Shown here: positions 51,991 to 62,869 of the stretch, piece after piece
Layout of the letters: each line of letters begins with the position of its first letter
How positions within the stretch are numbered: position 1 is the first letter of the stretch
DNA from: Cherax quadricarinatus
Taxonomy: Eukaryota; Arthropoda; Malacostraca; Decapoda; Parastacidae
Direction: 5' to 3'
Length of the DNA stretch: 64,000 nucleotides
Assembly: GCF_038502225.1 (NCBI RefSeq)
Contig: NC_091312.1
Location: forward strand, 34,804,482-34,868,481
The notes under the pieces: generated by a model
Told to the model about the DNA's origin: nothing
The model's input: the letters and a program-made list of their open reading frames with translations, nothing else
Databases searched by the model: none
Program-made: the position numbers and the translations under genes

Positions 51991-52629
51991 ACCAGAAATA
52001 TATAAAACAGTGACGTAGCTATTTAGAGGTGTTGGCAGGGTGGAGGGGAGTAGCAGGAGTGATGTCACTCTCTCTGAGTACATTTAGGGACATTTGGCAC
52101 CATTTTTTCCTTAAGTTTTGCAGAACGAAACGAAATAATGGATGAGCACCACAGAAGACCTACTGGTCTATGCTAGGTAGGTTCTTCTCATGCCCAGGCT
52201 TTCTCATTCATGTAAAAGTTAATATAAGAATATGTAATAAAGACAAATTGCAATTATTGGCAACTTTACTTAAACAACATTGGAATATTGCAGCACTATG
52301 GTGAGACTACTGCTTTATGCAAGGTATGTCTTGTAATGTATTCATGGTATGGAAATATTAATAACTTATATTTTATAAAATCACAAGATGCAACACTTGG
52401 GAACTTTATTAAGGTTACATTTCACTTGCACAACAGCCTTTATCATATCTGGTAGATAATACATGGTGATAACGCAATTTATAGCTGGAGAACCACAAAC
52501 AGTTGTTAACAGATTATTATGGCACCTCTCCTCATCTAAGAAACTTATAAGTAATTAAAATACGGAAGAGGAATATATGAACAGAATACTACACTCTACA
52601 ACACATGTAGTCAGCTATACAGGTTTAAT
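51991..52629. other. AT-rich sequence, with a possible Penelope-like end
   Basis: Nothing supported except 52,385-52,450 (GATGCAACACTTGGGAACTT then TTTATTAAGG), which resembles the terminal repeats of Penelope-like elements. Confidence 0.35.
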
Positions 52630-53050
52630 CAGGTTCCCCTCTCATATCAAGAGGCACCTATACAAGAGGATGATAAGACCTATGCTTGAATATCCTTGTG
52701 TATCCATGTCACTAACAACGAAAAAGATCGTGTTACAGTTATGAAGTGTACAGAACAAGGAACTTCGCTTTATTACAGGCACCAGGCTGAGGGAATGAAT
52801 CAGAATGGAAGATCTGCGTACCCAACAGGAGATCAATGCAGTAACTGTCAGGCTGAACAAACTAAAAAAAAAGAGACAACTATATGCCATGCATGAACTC
52901 TACATACCAGAGAAAACCCATCCCAACCAACTAACACCAATCACTACATCATCAGTACATCTCCCTGTACCACCCACAGGACGTCCCTCCAACAAAGAGT
53001 CCCACGTTTCATCCACAAGGAGGGCTTCCCAAGACCAAAGATCCTGAGCG
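52630..53050 (+). pseudogene. LINE D C-terminal fragment
   Basis: Read across frames, it gives RHLYKRMIRPMLEYPCVSMS, LRFITGTRL, MEDLRTQQEINAVTVRLNKL and HELYIPEKTHPNQL. This is parallel to the C-terminus of the minus-strand element at 59,701-60,165 (IRPILEYPCVPMSLTTKT, ADLHVQQDITAINVRLDTL). Frame breaks and truncation make it a fossil. Confidence 0.7.
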
Positions 53051-53689
53051 ATCCAGGTTAACACCTGAGCCAATCTGTGTTCAAGTTAAATAAAATCTCC
53101 CTTCCTGTGGATGCCTTACATATAACCAAATAACATCTGAAAACCTCCTATGGCAGGACACTGTGCAGGACCAGCTCATCCGACCGCCAGCTCCAACAAG
53201 TTCCTTGCAACTAACGTGAACACCTTGCTTTCTGTACTAAATCACTGTCATGCCTGTATGCAAGTTGCATACATATGTACCTCTGATGGGTGGTGTGGTG
53301 TACCTCATCATATAAATATCATGAATAAACCCAACACATACACACACATTTATTAATATGTGCCAAAGTAGTAAGGTCACTTATCTTTATTACCCTTTCC
53401 TCACCCCCACTGACCCCTTTTCCACATTCGATCCTTACCTACTCTTGTTCTTCTTCCTACTTAAAAAGCCCTCTGGTTAAAGAGCTTCGAACCTCAAATG
53501 TCTCGGAATCATGATGCAAAAAAATGAGTTTAGCTGTCTGCCCTGTTGGAACAAATTCCTGATGAACAATCCCCACTCAAAGATTCCATTATACTACACA
53601 AAAAATTGCAACAGTATGCTACCACAACAAAGTGTTTGTCTAACCTCAGTGGAACGACCGACAGCACTGAAACTCGCTATAGTTCATCA
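53051..53689. other. No feature seen
   Basis: No recognised content. The start may be the 3' UTR of the LINE D fragment. Confidence 0.4.
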
Positions 53690-53781
53690 CAGAGAACTCT
53701 ACCGTGCAGTGTATCCTGCGCCACTGTCGCTGTATAGTCCTTGTGGCTTAGCGCTTCTTTTTTGATTATAATAATAATAAT
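53690..53781 (+). mobile_element. LINE tail of LINE C type
   Basis: It ends 'CTTGTGGCTTAGCGCTTC' plus TTTTTTGATTATAATAATAA, the same ending type as the LINE C tail near 9,370-9,405. Confidence 0.5.
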
Positions 53782-54603
53782 GCGCCACTGTCATATTTCA
53801 TCCACGAAGAGTGTGAAAATCAGAGTCTTGGAACTTTTTGATAGCACCTCATGTATCCTGTGATTTATGTAAGTGCTAACTAAACATTAATATTAAAAAC
53901 AATCCCTAAGCATCCTAAATACAATATTTTCCTGCCATGACTCAAATGCCAAAACGCGAAGTTTTAGTTGCCTATAATTTTGTATTTACTTTACTGAAAT
54001 TAATTGAATTAATTTTAATAACTTTTTCGTTTAGACATAATTTGAGGTACAACTTATAAAAATATAAATGAGACTTCATTTGTAAATTTGGTATGTAATA
54101 AAAATCAATTACAGTGCTGCCAAGATGCGGTTCATCCATGGGAGGAATTTTAATATCATGAAGGAATGAATTTAAGCAATTAATCAGACAAATTGAAAAT
54201 CAGAATATAAGTTTGCAAATACAGATTTTTTCTAAGTGGTAACCATGATGCTGTTATATTTCATGGATGAATTCTTCAAATTTTGGTTCTAGGTTGATGT
54301 ACAAAGCATCACGAAAGTCATGCTAAGGATCCACGTGATTCATTGCTTTAATTTTGGTTTTCACATAGTTTAAAAATCCTCACTAATACAAAGCTGATTT
54401 GAATCAATATAAAATGAATATAAATTGACCTGCGCTATACATAGCAGTATTTAGGTAAAATAAATATATGCTAGTTTAAGTTAGGTTAGGTAAGGTTTCG
54501 AAGTTAGATTTTGTTGTAAAAATTAAGCATTTTACATCAATGACAAAAACAACCACTGGTGAGTTGAAGGATAACTATCTTTCAACTCTTCCCCTGGTTA
54601 TTT

Positions 54604-54607
<4 letters not shown>
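53782..54607. other. AT-rich sequence, nothing seen
   Basis: No gene or repeat recognised. Confidence 0.5.

Positions 54608-54684
<77 letters not shown>
54608..54684. repeat. (AT)n microsatellite
   Basis: 77 bases of alternating A and T. Confidence 0.98.
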
Positions 54685-54688
<4 letters not shown>

Positions 54689-54699
54689 CTACATATATG

Positions 54700-54975
54700 T
54701 AGTGTGAAAATTAAGAGGAACAGAGTCACTAAAACTGTTATGCAGAGGGCTGAGGACGAGTTGTTGATGTGGTTCAAACATTTTGAGAAGATGAAACGGA
54801 ATAAAATGACTTGGAGAGCATATAAATCTGTAATGGAAGGAAGTCAGGGTAAGAGTCAGCCTAGGAAAGGTTGGAATGAGGGGGTAAAGGAGGTTATGTG
54901 TGTGAGGGGCTTTGACTTCCGGCAAGAATGTGTGAGTGTGTTAGATAAGAGTGAGTGTAGACAAATGGTTTGATG
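54700..54975 (+). pseudogene. LINE A C-terminal fragment
   Basis: The frame reads VKIKRNRVTKTVMQRAEDEL, LMWFKHFEKMKRNKMTWRAY and SQPRKGWNEGVKEVMCVRGF, a diverged version of the RWFGHVERM..GRPRK..W block at 51,580-51,969. Truncated. Confidence 0.65.
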
Positions 54976-54989
54976 ACCTGACGTGGCTT

Positions 54990-56962
54990 AATCTCATTCT
55001 CTTTCCCTATCATTACAAAAATGGCAGAGGTAGACCTCCGTAATTGATCCACTGACAGTGAAACAATCAGAGTCGAAGTGAGCAAGAAAATTGAAGTGGG
55101 CAATACAGTGGGGTTCATCAGGATAATCACAAGTGAAGACACAGTTATCCCCAGGAATTCTGACACTGCTCAAGCACTTAGGAAAAGCATTTTTCTATGG
55201 AAACCAGAGGCACCATTAGTTTTGATACCCTTGTCCCCACTATGGAGTCACTGTCTGTGCAAGATTCAGATATTTACAAAGCATTTACGTCATTTCTGTC
55301 TGGCTCTACTGAGGGCTACCGTGGAATAAGACACCTGTATTTAAAAGAAATGGTGAATCCAGTTATTGGAGAGATTGCAGAGACACTGCTTTCGGAAATC
55401 ACAAGGCTCATTAGCAACTCATTGGCTGATCTGATTCCTGATGAAATTAAACCTTTCTTTCTAGATGCATCACTTTATGCCCTTAAAAAGAAGAATATTG
55501 GGTCAATTGCCATGGGCAACACATTTCGCCATTTCGTTTCCAAGGCTGCTGTCCGAAGTATTCGCACAGAGGTGTCCATGATGCTTCAACCAAACCAGGT
55601 TGGCTTTGCTGTTCTTCAAGGAAGTGAAGTAACGGTTTATGGAACAAGGCATATATCAACCATCTTCCTGAATGCACTTAATCTCCTGGAAAAAACTTGA
55701 TATTAACAGCTGTACAAGCACATTTCCCTGATCTCTTCCATTTTGTTTCAGCTTGATATAACAAGGAATCAACGATCCTATTTGGTGAGCATGAAATCAC
55801 TTCATCAGAGGGTGTCCAGCAATGGTATCTTCTCGCACCATTTCTCTTATATATAGCAGTTAAGGAAATCACGGTCAGGATGGCCAGTGAGTTAAACATC
55901 TGGTTCCTGGATGATGACACACTGGAGGATGCAAAGGAGTCCTTTCTAGACGATCTTAGCCAGGTGATGACATGAGGACATGAAATCGGACTCATCCTGA
56001 ATATATCCAAATGTGAAATCATCTCAATTAATAAGTGATCGAGGCAATGAGATCAAAACTTCCAAGTGCACCAGTCATTACCCATAAAATACTGCCTTGC
56101 TTGGAGCACCTCTTGGAATACCTCTTGGAATTGAAGCCATTGACTCAATTCTTAAAAGAAAACTGGGTGAGTTGAAGAGGATGGAACAACTAATAGGCAA
56201 TCTTAACACCGACGATGTTTTCTCACAAAGTGCTTGAGTCTGCCCAAGATGTGCACCATCATGTGATAACCCTCTACTGAATGAATACGACAGTCTCCTG
56301 AGGCATATTTTTACGAAAGTATTCACCTTACTCTAGAAGACTGGCAGTGGTACCATCACAAATTGCACTACCTGATTTCCTGTCCCTATTTGTTGCATCC
56401 AGGGGACTTGTAGCAGTGATTATCCCTGAACATTTTAGGGACAGGTTTGGAGTTAATGACCAGAAGCTCGTTGACAGAGCCATGATCTGGGATAATCTAA
56501 CCGGCTCTGAGACGAGACCTGCTCTCCCCAACAACTGAAAACAGTCACACTGGGATGGCTCAACAGTGGAGATAATAGTATAAAAAATGCTTCAGTGTGT
56601 GTCAGGGAAGGCTAGGGCCTGCTTACTACAGTGAGAGCTCCTCATGCAGAGGACTTCCTGTTGGTTATTCCCAACTCCTCCTTAGGCAAACGTCTCAATC
56701 CACAGACCATTTGCACTGGTGTTGCCCTTCGACTTGCAGACCAATACAGGTACCACTGACTTGTTTGCCATAAATGCAAGGCATAAGCAAGTTAATAATA
56801 TCATCAAAAGAAGCCTCACAAAAGCAAGATGCCCAACAATAAGGGAGTCACCTCAATTGTGCAGACATGATGGTACCCAAAACTGTCCAGATGGCATCAC
56901 TTTCAAGCCTGGACAGACGGCAAGCAGGTGGTGTGGGGCTACACATGTGCATCTACATAGGG
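54990..56962 (+). pseudogene. RT with restriction-like endonuclease, 5' and middle part, decayed
   Basis: It reads, with frameshifts, VRIITSEDTVIPRNS-like sequence, then from 55,200 DIYKAFTSFLSGSTEGYRGI, LYALKKKNIGSIAMGNTFRH (the position of the R.IA.G RT motif) and MLQPNQVGFAVLQGSEVTVY. Near 55,905 the RT catalytic box is FLDDDTL. LGELKRMEQLIGNL follows, then ALPDFLSLFVASRGLVAVII, RAMIWDNLTGSETRPALPNN, RHKQVNNIIKRSLTKARCP and CPDGITF. The last motif aligns with the RPDG box of the better copy at 62,952-63,999. This suggests a non-LTR-type RT with a C-terminal PD-(D/E)XK nuclease, as in R2-like elements. A CR1 insertion breaks it at about 56,963. Confidence 0.6.
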
Positions 56963-57925
56963 TGATACCTATCTCCTCCATCGAAGACGCCACAAGACTC
57001 CAAGTGGACATCAACTAAATCTTCAAATGGGCCACTTAAAACACTATGAAGTTCAATGAAGAGAAATTTCAACTATTCAGGTATTGAAAATTTGAGGCGC
57101 TTAAAACTGTATCAGGGTATACAACAAATTCTAACCATATAATAGAGCGAAAAAGTAATGTGAAGGATCTGGAAGTGACAATGTCAGAGGATCTCACCTT
57201 CAAAGACCACAACAATGTATCTACTGCATATGCCAGAAAAATGATAGAAAAGATAATGAGAACCTTCAAAACTAGGGATGCCAAACCCATGATGATTCTC
57301 TTCAAATTGCTTTTTCTCTCTAGGCTGGAATATAGCTGTACACTAACTGCCCCCTTCATGGCAGGTGGAACTGCTGACCTGGAGAGTGTCCCATGATTTG
57401 TATTTCCTGGAACGCAGGCGAGATGGATACATGATAATATACACTTGGAAAATGCTAGAGGGATTAGTACCAAACTTGCACACGAAAATCACTCCCAATG
57501 AAAGGAAAAGACTTGGCAGGAGATGCAACATTACCCCCAATGAAAACCAGGGGCGCCACGAGTGCAATGAGAGACAACACATTAAGTGTCAGGGGTCCAA
57601 GATTGATCATGAGGCCTGGTCACAGACCGGGCCGCGGGGGCGTTGACCCCAGAACCCTCTCCAGGTATACTCCAGGAAACTGCCTCGTAGCATGCATAAG
57701 GGGGATTACCAATAGACCCTTGGCTGACTTCCAGAGGGCGCTGGACGGGCACCTAGAGTTGGTATCTGAGCAGCCGGGTTGTGGATCGTACGTCTGTTTG
57801 CGTGATGCCAGCAGTAACAGCCTGGTTAATCAAACCCTAATCCACCACGAGCTCTGCTTTCAGACCGGGCCGCGGGGGCGTTGACCCCTGAAACCCTCTC
57901 CAGGTATACTCCAGGTAATACACCG
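56963..57925 (+). pseudogene. CR1-like LINE, 5'-truncated, inserted in the RT element
   Basis: It starts inside the RT after motif C (SSIEDATRLQVDIN), then MKFNEEKFQLF, DLEVTMSEDLTFKDHNNVST, SRLEYSCTLTAPF and LERRRDGYMIIYTWKMLEG. It is broken by a 70-base internal piece at 57,606-57,676, then continues with the C-terminal end LELVSEQPGCGSYVCL and the tail CTCTCCAGGTATACTCCAGG. It carries several stops. The host element resumes directly after it. Confidence 0.85.
57606..57676 (+). repeat. 70-bp CR1 tail fragment inside the same CR1
   Basis: ATGAGGCCTGGTCACAGACC to CTCTCCAGGTATACTCCAGG replaces or splits the normal join between AAGACTGTTC and AACTGCC. It shares the GTATAC variant with this element's own tail at 57,899-57,915, whereas the other CR1 tails in the window read GTAAAC. 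Confidence 0.85.
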
Positions 57926-58205
57926 GCCAGTTTCAGGAAGTCCTGAAAGCCTAGAAAAAACTGTGAACTTGCCCATCATTATGCGTCTCTTCCCATAGGC
58001 TGTGAGACCCTAGGCCCATGGGAAAAGAGTGCATCTAAGTTTCTCAAGGAGCTAAGCAAAAGACTCATCAGATTAACTAGGGATCCCAATGTGGCTAGTT
58101 TTCTGTCCCAGAGACTCACCACCGTAGTTTAGAGGGGTAATGTCTGCTATATCCAGGGTATGTGGCCCAGGTGTGAGGAGCTAGATGAGGTTTTTGCATA
58201 GTAAT
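57926..58205 (+). pseudogene. RT with restriction-like endonuclease, 3' end after the CR1 insertion
   Basis: The frame reads PIGCETLGPWEKSASKFLKE, SFLSQRLTTVV, a stop, RGNVCYI and ELDEVF, in the same order as the C-terminus of the minus-strand copy (PIGSETLGAWGKCALKFLKE ... GELDEVFEM). It completes the element begun at 54,990. Confidence 0.75.
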
Positions 58206-58412
58206 CGATGACAAACAGACAGCAATATTCACTTGAAACGCATCCCTCAAATCTCATATAATGTATATGCCATCTTTGTACCAACAGTGCATCTTTCAAA
58301 TCTTGTGTACCATATTATGCACAAAAATATACCTATTGGTAAAAGAATGAAAAGATTGGGGAGGGGGATAAAGGAATACTCAAATGCCTTCAGGAAAAAA
58401 TCAAAATATGTA
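58206..58412. other. AT-rich, nothing seen
   Basis: Probably the 3' UTR of the RT element and its flank. Confidence 0.4.
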
Positions 58413-58688
<276 letters not shown>

Positions 58689-58739
58689 CAGTTTGGAGGG
58701 ATATGTTGTGTATCTCTATACGTATATACTTCTGAACTG

Positions 58740-58889
58740 TTATATTCTGAGCACCTCTGCAAAAGCAGTGATAATGTGTGAGTGTGGTGAAAGTGTTGAA
58801 TGATGATGAAAGTATTTTCTTTTTGGGGATTTTCTTTCTTTATTTTGGGTCACCCTGCCTCGGTGGGAGACGACCGACTTGTTGAAAAA

Positions 58890-58907
<18 letters not shown>
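58740..58907 (+). mobile_element. LINE tail with poly(A)
   Basis: It contains 'GGTCACCCTGCCTCGGTGGG' and then AGACGACCGACTTGTTG before about 24 A's. It is related to the LINE A 3' UTR (CCACCCTGCCTTGGTGGGAA in plus sense) but diverged; only the very end is present. Confidence 0.6.
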
Positions 58908-58937
<30 letters not shown>

Positions 58938-58946
58938 TATATATAT

Positions 58947-59019
<73 letters not shown>

Positions 59020-59034
59020 GTGTATATATATATG
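58908..59034. repeat. (AT)n with AG interruptions
   Basis: Alternating AT, with AGAGAGAG near 58,930 and GTGT near 59,020. Confidence 0.97.
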
Positions 59035-59220
59035 TCGTGCCGAATATGTAAAACTGGTCAATTAGCAAGAACTCATTTAAAATTAAGTCCTTTCTGAAAT
59101 TTTCTCTTATACGTTTAAAGATATATTTTTTCATTAATGTTGATGTAAAAATTTATAATTTTGCACCAAAAGAATCTTAGAAAACTTACCTAACCTTATT
59201 ATAACAAGAACAATTTATTT
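59035..59220 (+). mobile_element. Left half of a short TIR element (TCGTGCCGAAT)
   Basis: It begins TCGTGCCGAAT right after (AT)n. The matching inverted end ATTCGGCACGA is at 61,500-61,510, again against (AT)n. The two halves (to 59,220 and from about 61,325) look like one non-coding element of roughly 370 bases split by LINE D. TA-rich flanks fit insertion at TA. No transposase. Confidence 0.7.
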
Positions 59221-59492
59221 TAGCCTTCTTTTTCTTATGACCAGAGCTTTGGTAAGATGGGTAAGGAAGAAGGATGGGTAAGGATGGAAATATTGGAAAA
59301 GGGTGGGAGGGGGGAGAGAGGTAGGATATAAAAGGTAAGTGGCTCAACCACTTTGGTGCAATTTAAAAAGAGTATGTGAAATGATAAGATAGTCTTTAAG
59401 GGGTATAATACTAACCCATCAGAGTCACATAGATATAACAGATATATAAGTACATGACTCTGAATTGGTAGTAATTGTACAAGTTGCAATTG

Positions 59493-59531
<39 letters not shown>

Positions 59532-61324
59532 GATTGCACAACGGATATTTATGCGACAATGAAGGCAATAATTTTCTGGCCAGTTTATAGATTTACGTGA
59601 CAATGGCTTCTTACAGGTGGTGTCCAGCCATGGTAAATAGCATAATTTTTACATTAGATTGTTAAATAAGATGTCTCCCTAATTGGGGGCGATGATGTTC
59701 TCAGTATACATAGAAGGGTTCTGGTGTTACCCAATCTTCTTCATCAGGGAGGTTGCTCAATATCATGGATCGATGGTAATCATCTTTATGGATAAAACGA
59801 CGGACCCTCTGTGGGAGAGTCATTCTTTGAGTCCTGTGAGAAGTAGTATTGATGATATAATCCGTGGTATTTACCACTTGTATAGGATGTTCTCTATCCG
59901 GCATGTATAGTTCTTGCATTGTATAGAGTTGTTTCTTTTTCAGGGTGTCCAGGCGTACATTTATGGCAGTAATATCTTGTTGTACGTGTAAATCTGCCAT
60001 TTTAACTCTGTCTCTCCTCCTGGTATCCGTAATGAAGCGAAGAGCTCTATTCTGGACCCTTTGTAACCGTAGCATGTTGGTCTTTGTTGTTAATGACATT
60101 GGGACACAAGGGTATTCGAGTATAGGTCTTATTATCATTTTATACAGATGTTTTTTGACATAGGGGCTTGACTGAATCGAAAGAGACTGCTAAGACCGGC
60201 TTTGGCTATGTTGATCTTTTTAGTTACATGAGATGTTGAGTGGAGCAGCCTGTCTATTTCAAATACCAAAATCTTGTTAGGGTTTCTAATGGCTACAGGT
60301 GTACCTCTGATGGAGATACCCCCTTTATCTTCGATTGTTGATGCAAAACATCCTATCGTGCTAACAAGGACTTTGTCAGGATTAGTCGTAATTCTCCATT
60401 TCTTTTCCCAATTAGATGTTCGACGAAGTTCAATATTCATTTTTTCTATGACTCTCTCATACTTGTATTTTCCTGTTACCGGAGTTGATGAAACGACATG
60501 AATAACATCATCTGCAAACTGTGTCACAATTGTATCATTAAACTCTGGTTGAGGAAGGTCATTCACATAAATGTTGAACAGAAGTGGACTGAGACAAGAA
60601 CCTTGTGGGACACCAGCTGTCGGTATAAAAGGCTCTGTCGACCTGCCATGAAAGGTAGGAATGATTTTTCTTTGAGTTAAGAAATTATATATTAATCTGA
60701 GAAAAGTCCAGTTATGGTCTGGTAGGTCAATGAGTTTGTATATAAGGCCATCATGCCATAAGCTATCAAAAGCTTTATGAACATCTCTGGTGGCAATTAA
60801 GGCAAAATTGCCCTGCTGTTTTAGACTTGCTACAGTATCAAAAATAACATTTATTGCATGATTGGTACCTCTATGTGTTCTAAAGCCAAATTGTTTTTCA
60901 GTAAAAAAGTGATTAAACTCCATATAGTACTTCAATCTGTTGGAAATGATCTTCTCAAGAACTTTTCCAGTGACTTCAAGTAAAGATATAGGTCTATAGT
61001 TCCCAGGTTGGTGGATGTCTTTATTGGGCTTACCAAGAAAGATCATCCTAGCAGTCTTAAAAACAACTGGAAAATGTCCTGAGGCCAAGATGGCATTAAA
61101 GATATTTACCAAAGACTGTTTACAATTTCTGGGTAGGAACTTTATTTGTTTCATTGTTATACCAGAGAGGCCAGGGACTCAATTTCGCATTCTTCCAATA
61201 ACCTGACTCATCTCTATTAATGTAATAGGTCTAGTAAGCGGGTGGATATCTTCAAGAGTTGAAGTATCGATGGAAGGTAGTGGTTGTAGATCATCCAAGT
61301 TCTCATCTCTCCATTCATTTACAA
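59221..61324 (-). mobile_element. LINE D, 5'-truncated Jockey-group LINE
   Basis: It lies inside the split TIR element. On the minus strand it has RT (61,310-60,135), C-terminal region (60,165-59,701) and 3' UTR with an internal 39-base A run (T's at 59,491-59,529), ending near 59,221 in AAGAAAAAGAA. The endonuclease is missing. Confidence 0.7.
59701..61310 (-). pseudogene. LINE D reverse transcriptase, frameshifted
   Basis: Minus strand. The start region reads NEWRDENLDDLQPLPSIDTS, with a stop near 61,187. The main frame (61,154-60,135) then has KTARMIFLGKPNK, GNYRPISLLEVTGKVLEKII, FGFRTHRGTNHAINVIFD, RDVHKAFDSLWHDGL (motif A), GVPQGSCLSPLLFNIYVNDL (motif B) and TQFADDVIHVV (motif C). One shift near 60,160 moves into HLYKMIIRPILEYPCVPM and RLQRVQNRALRFITDTRRRD to the stop near 59,700. 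The motifs place it in the Jockey-type group of LINEs. It is well preserved apart from one frameshift and one stop. A second, worse copy of its C-terminus is at 52,630-53,050. Confidence 0.75.
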
Positions 61325-61510
61325 ATATATATATTTCAGATTTGTTTACAATAATTTAATACTAAACAAACACAGTGAAATATATTTTTTTCGTTAGGTT
61401 CAGAATGATTTTGGCAAAATTATTGCATACACAAATTTTCGCTTGTCCTATATAGCAAGATGAGCGTTGCTATTTAAGCCAAGGTCGCAAGTTCTGCCTA
61501 TTCGGCACGA
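61325..61510 (+). mobile_element. Right half of the split TIR element
   Basis: It contains TTTGTTTACAATAATTTAAT and GCAAGATGAGCGTTGC, and ends ATTCGGCACGA before (AT)n. Confidence 0.7.
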
Positions 61511-61520
61511 TATATATATA

Positions 61521-61589
<69 letters not shown>
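61511..61589. repeat. (AT)n microsatellite
   Basis: Alternating AT with one AATTT break. Confidence 0.97.
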
Positions 61590-61592
<3 letters not shown>

Positions 61593-61732
61593 ATTGGCAA
61601 TATAAACACAAATGCAGTATAATGTGATCCTTTATTGACTACGTTTCGCCCACACAGAGGGCTTTTTCAAGTCACAAACAGAACTACCTGGGGTGGAAGG
61701 AAAGCGAGTATTTATAGTCCGGCTGAGGTCAG
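61590..61732 (-). mobile_element. Penelope-like terminal repeat
   Basis: 'TTTATTGACTACGTTTCGCC' then CACACAGAGGGCTTTTTCAAG is the standard form of a decapod Penelope-like terminal repeat; the same element's C-terminus follows at 61,844-62,092. Confidence 0.65.
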
Positions 61733-61843
61733 GTGAAGAATGCTGCATCTGATGATGTACCGAGTTGGGTTGTAGAGTCTAAAAACTTGGGTAGCTTGGA
61801 AAGGAGACTGGACAAGTTTGTGAGCAGACCTTCTACAGTGTTC
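61733..61843 (+). mobile_element. LINE 3'-end piece
   Basis: The frame reads VESKNLGSLERRLDKFVSRP and ends TGTTCTTATGT, the same LINE end type as 11,860-11,900. It is wedged between two parts of a Penelope-like element. Confidence 0.5.
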
Positions 61844-62092
61844 TTATGTGGGATAGCGATGAAGAAGTTTCTTGGCAAGTGGTTCAGCTATGTTATAGAA
61901 GCCACTATTCTGGTTGAAGTTGTCGGATATAGAAATAAGTGATGATTCCAGGATTCTTCGGTATTGGGTGTTGTCTTCTGTGGCGATAAGTCTTGAGTTT
62001 CTGTAGTTTATCAAGTGGTTGTGTGAATTACGGTGTTGTACGCATGCATTCCTTGTGTCGTCAGACCTGCTTGCGTATTGGTGTTCACACTG
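61844..62092 (-). pseudogene. Penelope-like protein C-terminus
   Basis: The minus strand reads NACVQHRNSHNHLINYRNSR, LIATEDNTQYRRILESSLIS and NFNQNSGFYNIAEPLAKKLL. This is the region after the GIY-YIG nuclease in Penelope-like proteins. The nuclease and RT are missing. Confidence 0.65.
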
Positions 62093-62093
62093 G

Positions 62094-62318
62094 CCGATTC
62101 CCACCAAGGCAGGGTGGCCCGAAAAAGAAAAACTTTCACCATCATTCACTCCATCCCTGTCTTGCCAGAAGGGTGCTTTACACTACAGTTTTTAAACTGC
62201 AACATTAACACCCCTCCTTCAGAGTGCAGGCACTGTACTTCCCATCTCCAGGACTCAAGTCCGGCCTGCCGGTTTCCCTGAACCCCTTCATAAATGTTAC
62301 CCTGCTCACACTCCAATA
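62094..62318 (-). mobile_element. LINE A 3' UTR fragment
   Basis: It is nearly identical in layout to 51,524-51,740: GGCCGATTCCCACCAAGGCA, CATTCACTCCATC, ACACCCCTCCTTCAGAGTGC. It ends at a microsatellite. Confidence 0.75.
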
Positions 62319-62727
<409 letters not shown>

Positions 62728-62869
62728 AATATAGGGAGGTACCACCTCTAGAACTGTTATAGGGACCCTCATCCTCAGAGAAAAGAATAAACTTGCTTCA
62801 GGGAAAACTCAAGATTCTCCCTGAAGCTGTTTGAGAATTTTCTCCTACCACCCCCTATATTATGTATAT
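62728..62869. other. Unknown short sequence with a hairpin
   Basis: It lies between (GATA)n and the RT element. It contains CTTCAGGGA and its complement TCCCTGAAG about 12 bases apart (62,799-62,829), and GGGAGGTACC / ACCACCCCC-like ends. It may be a small repeat; not identified. Confidence 0.35.

Noticed and set aside
59235..59603. 122-residue minus-strand frame with a polylysine run
   Set aside because: It crosses the internal A run in the LINE D 3' UTR and has no protein motif.
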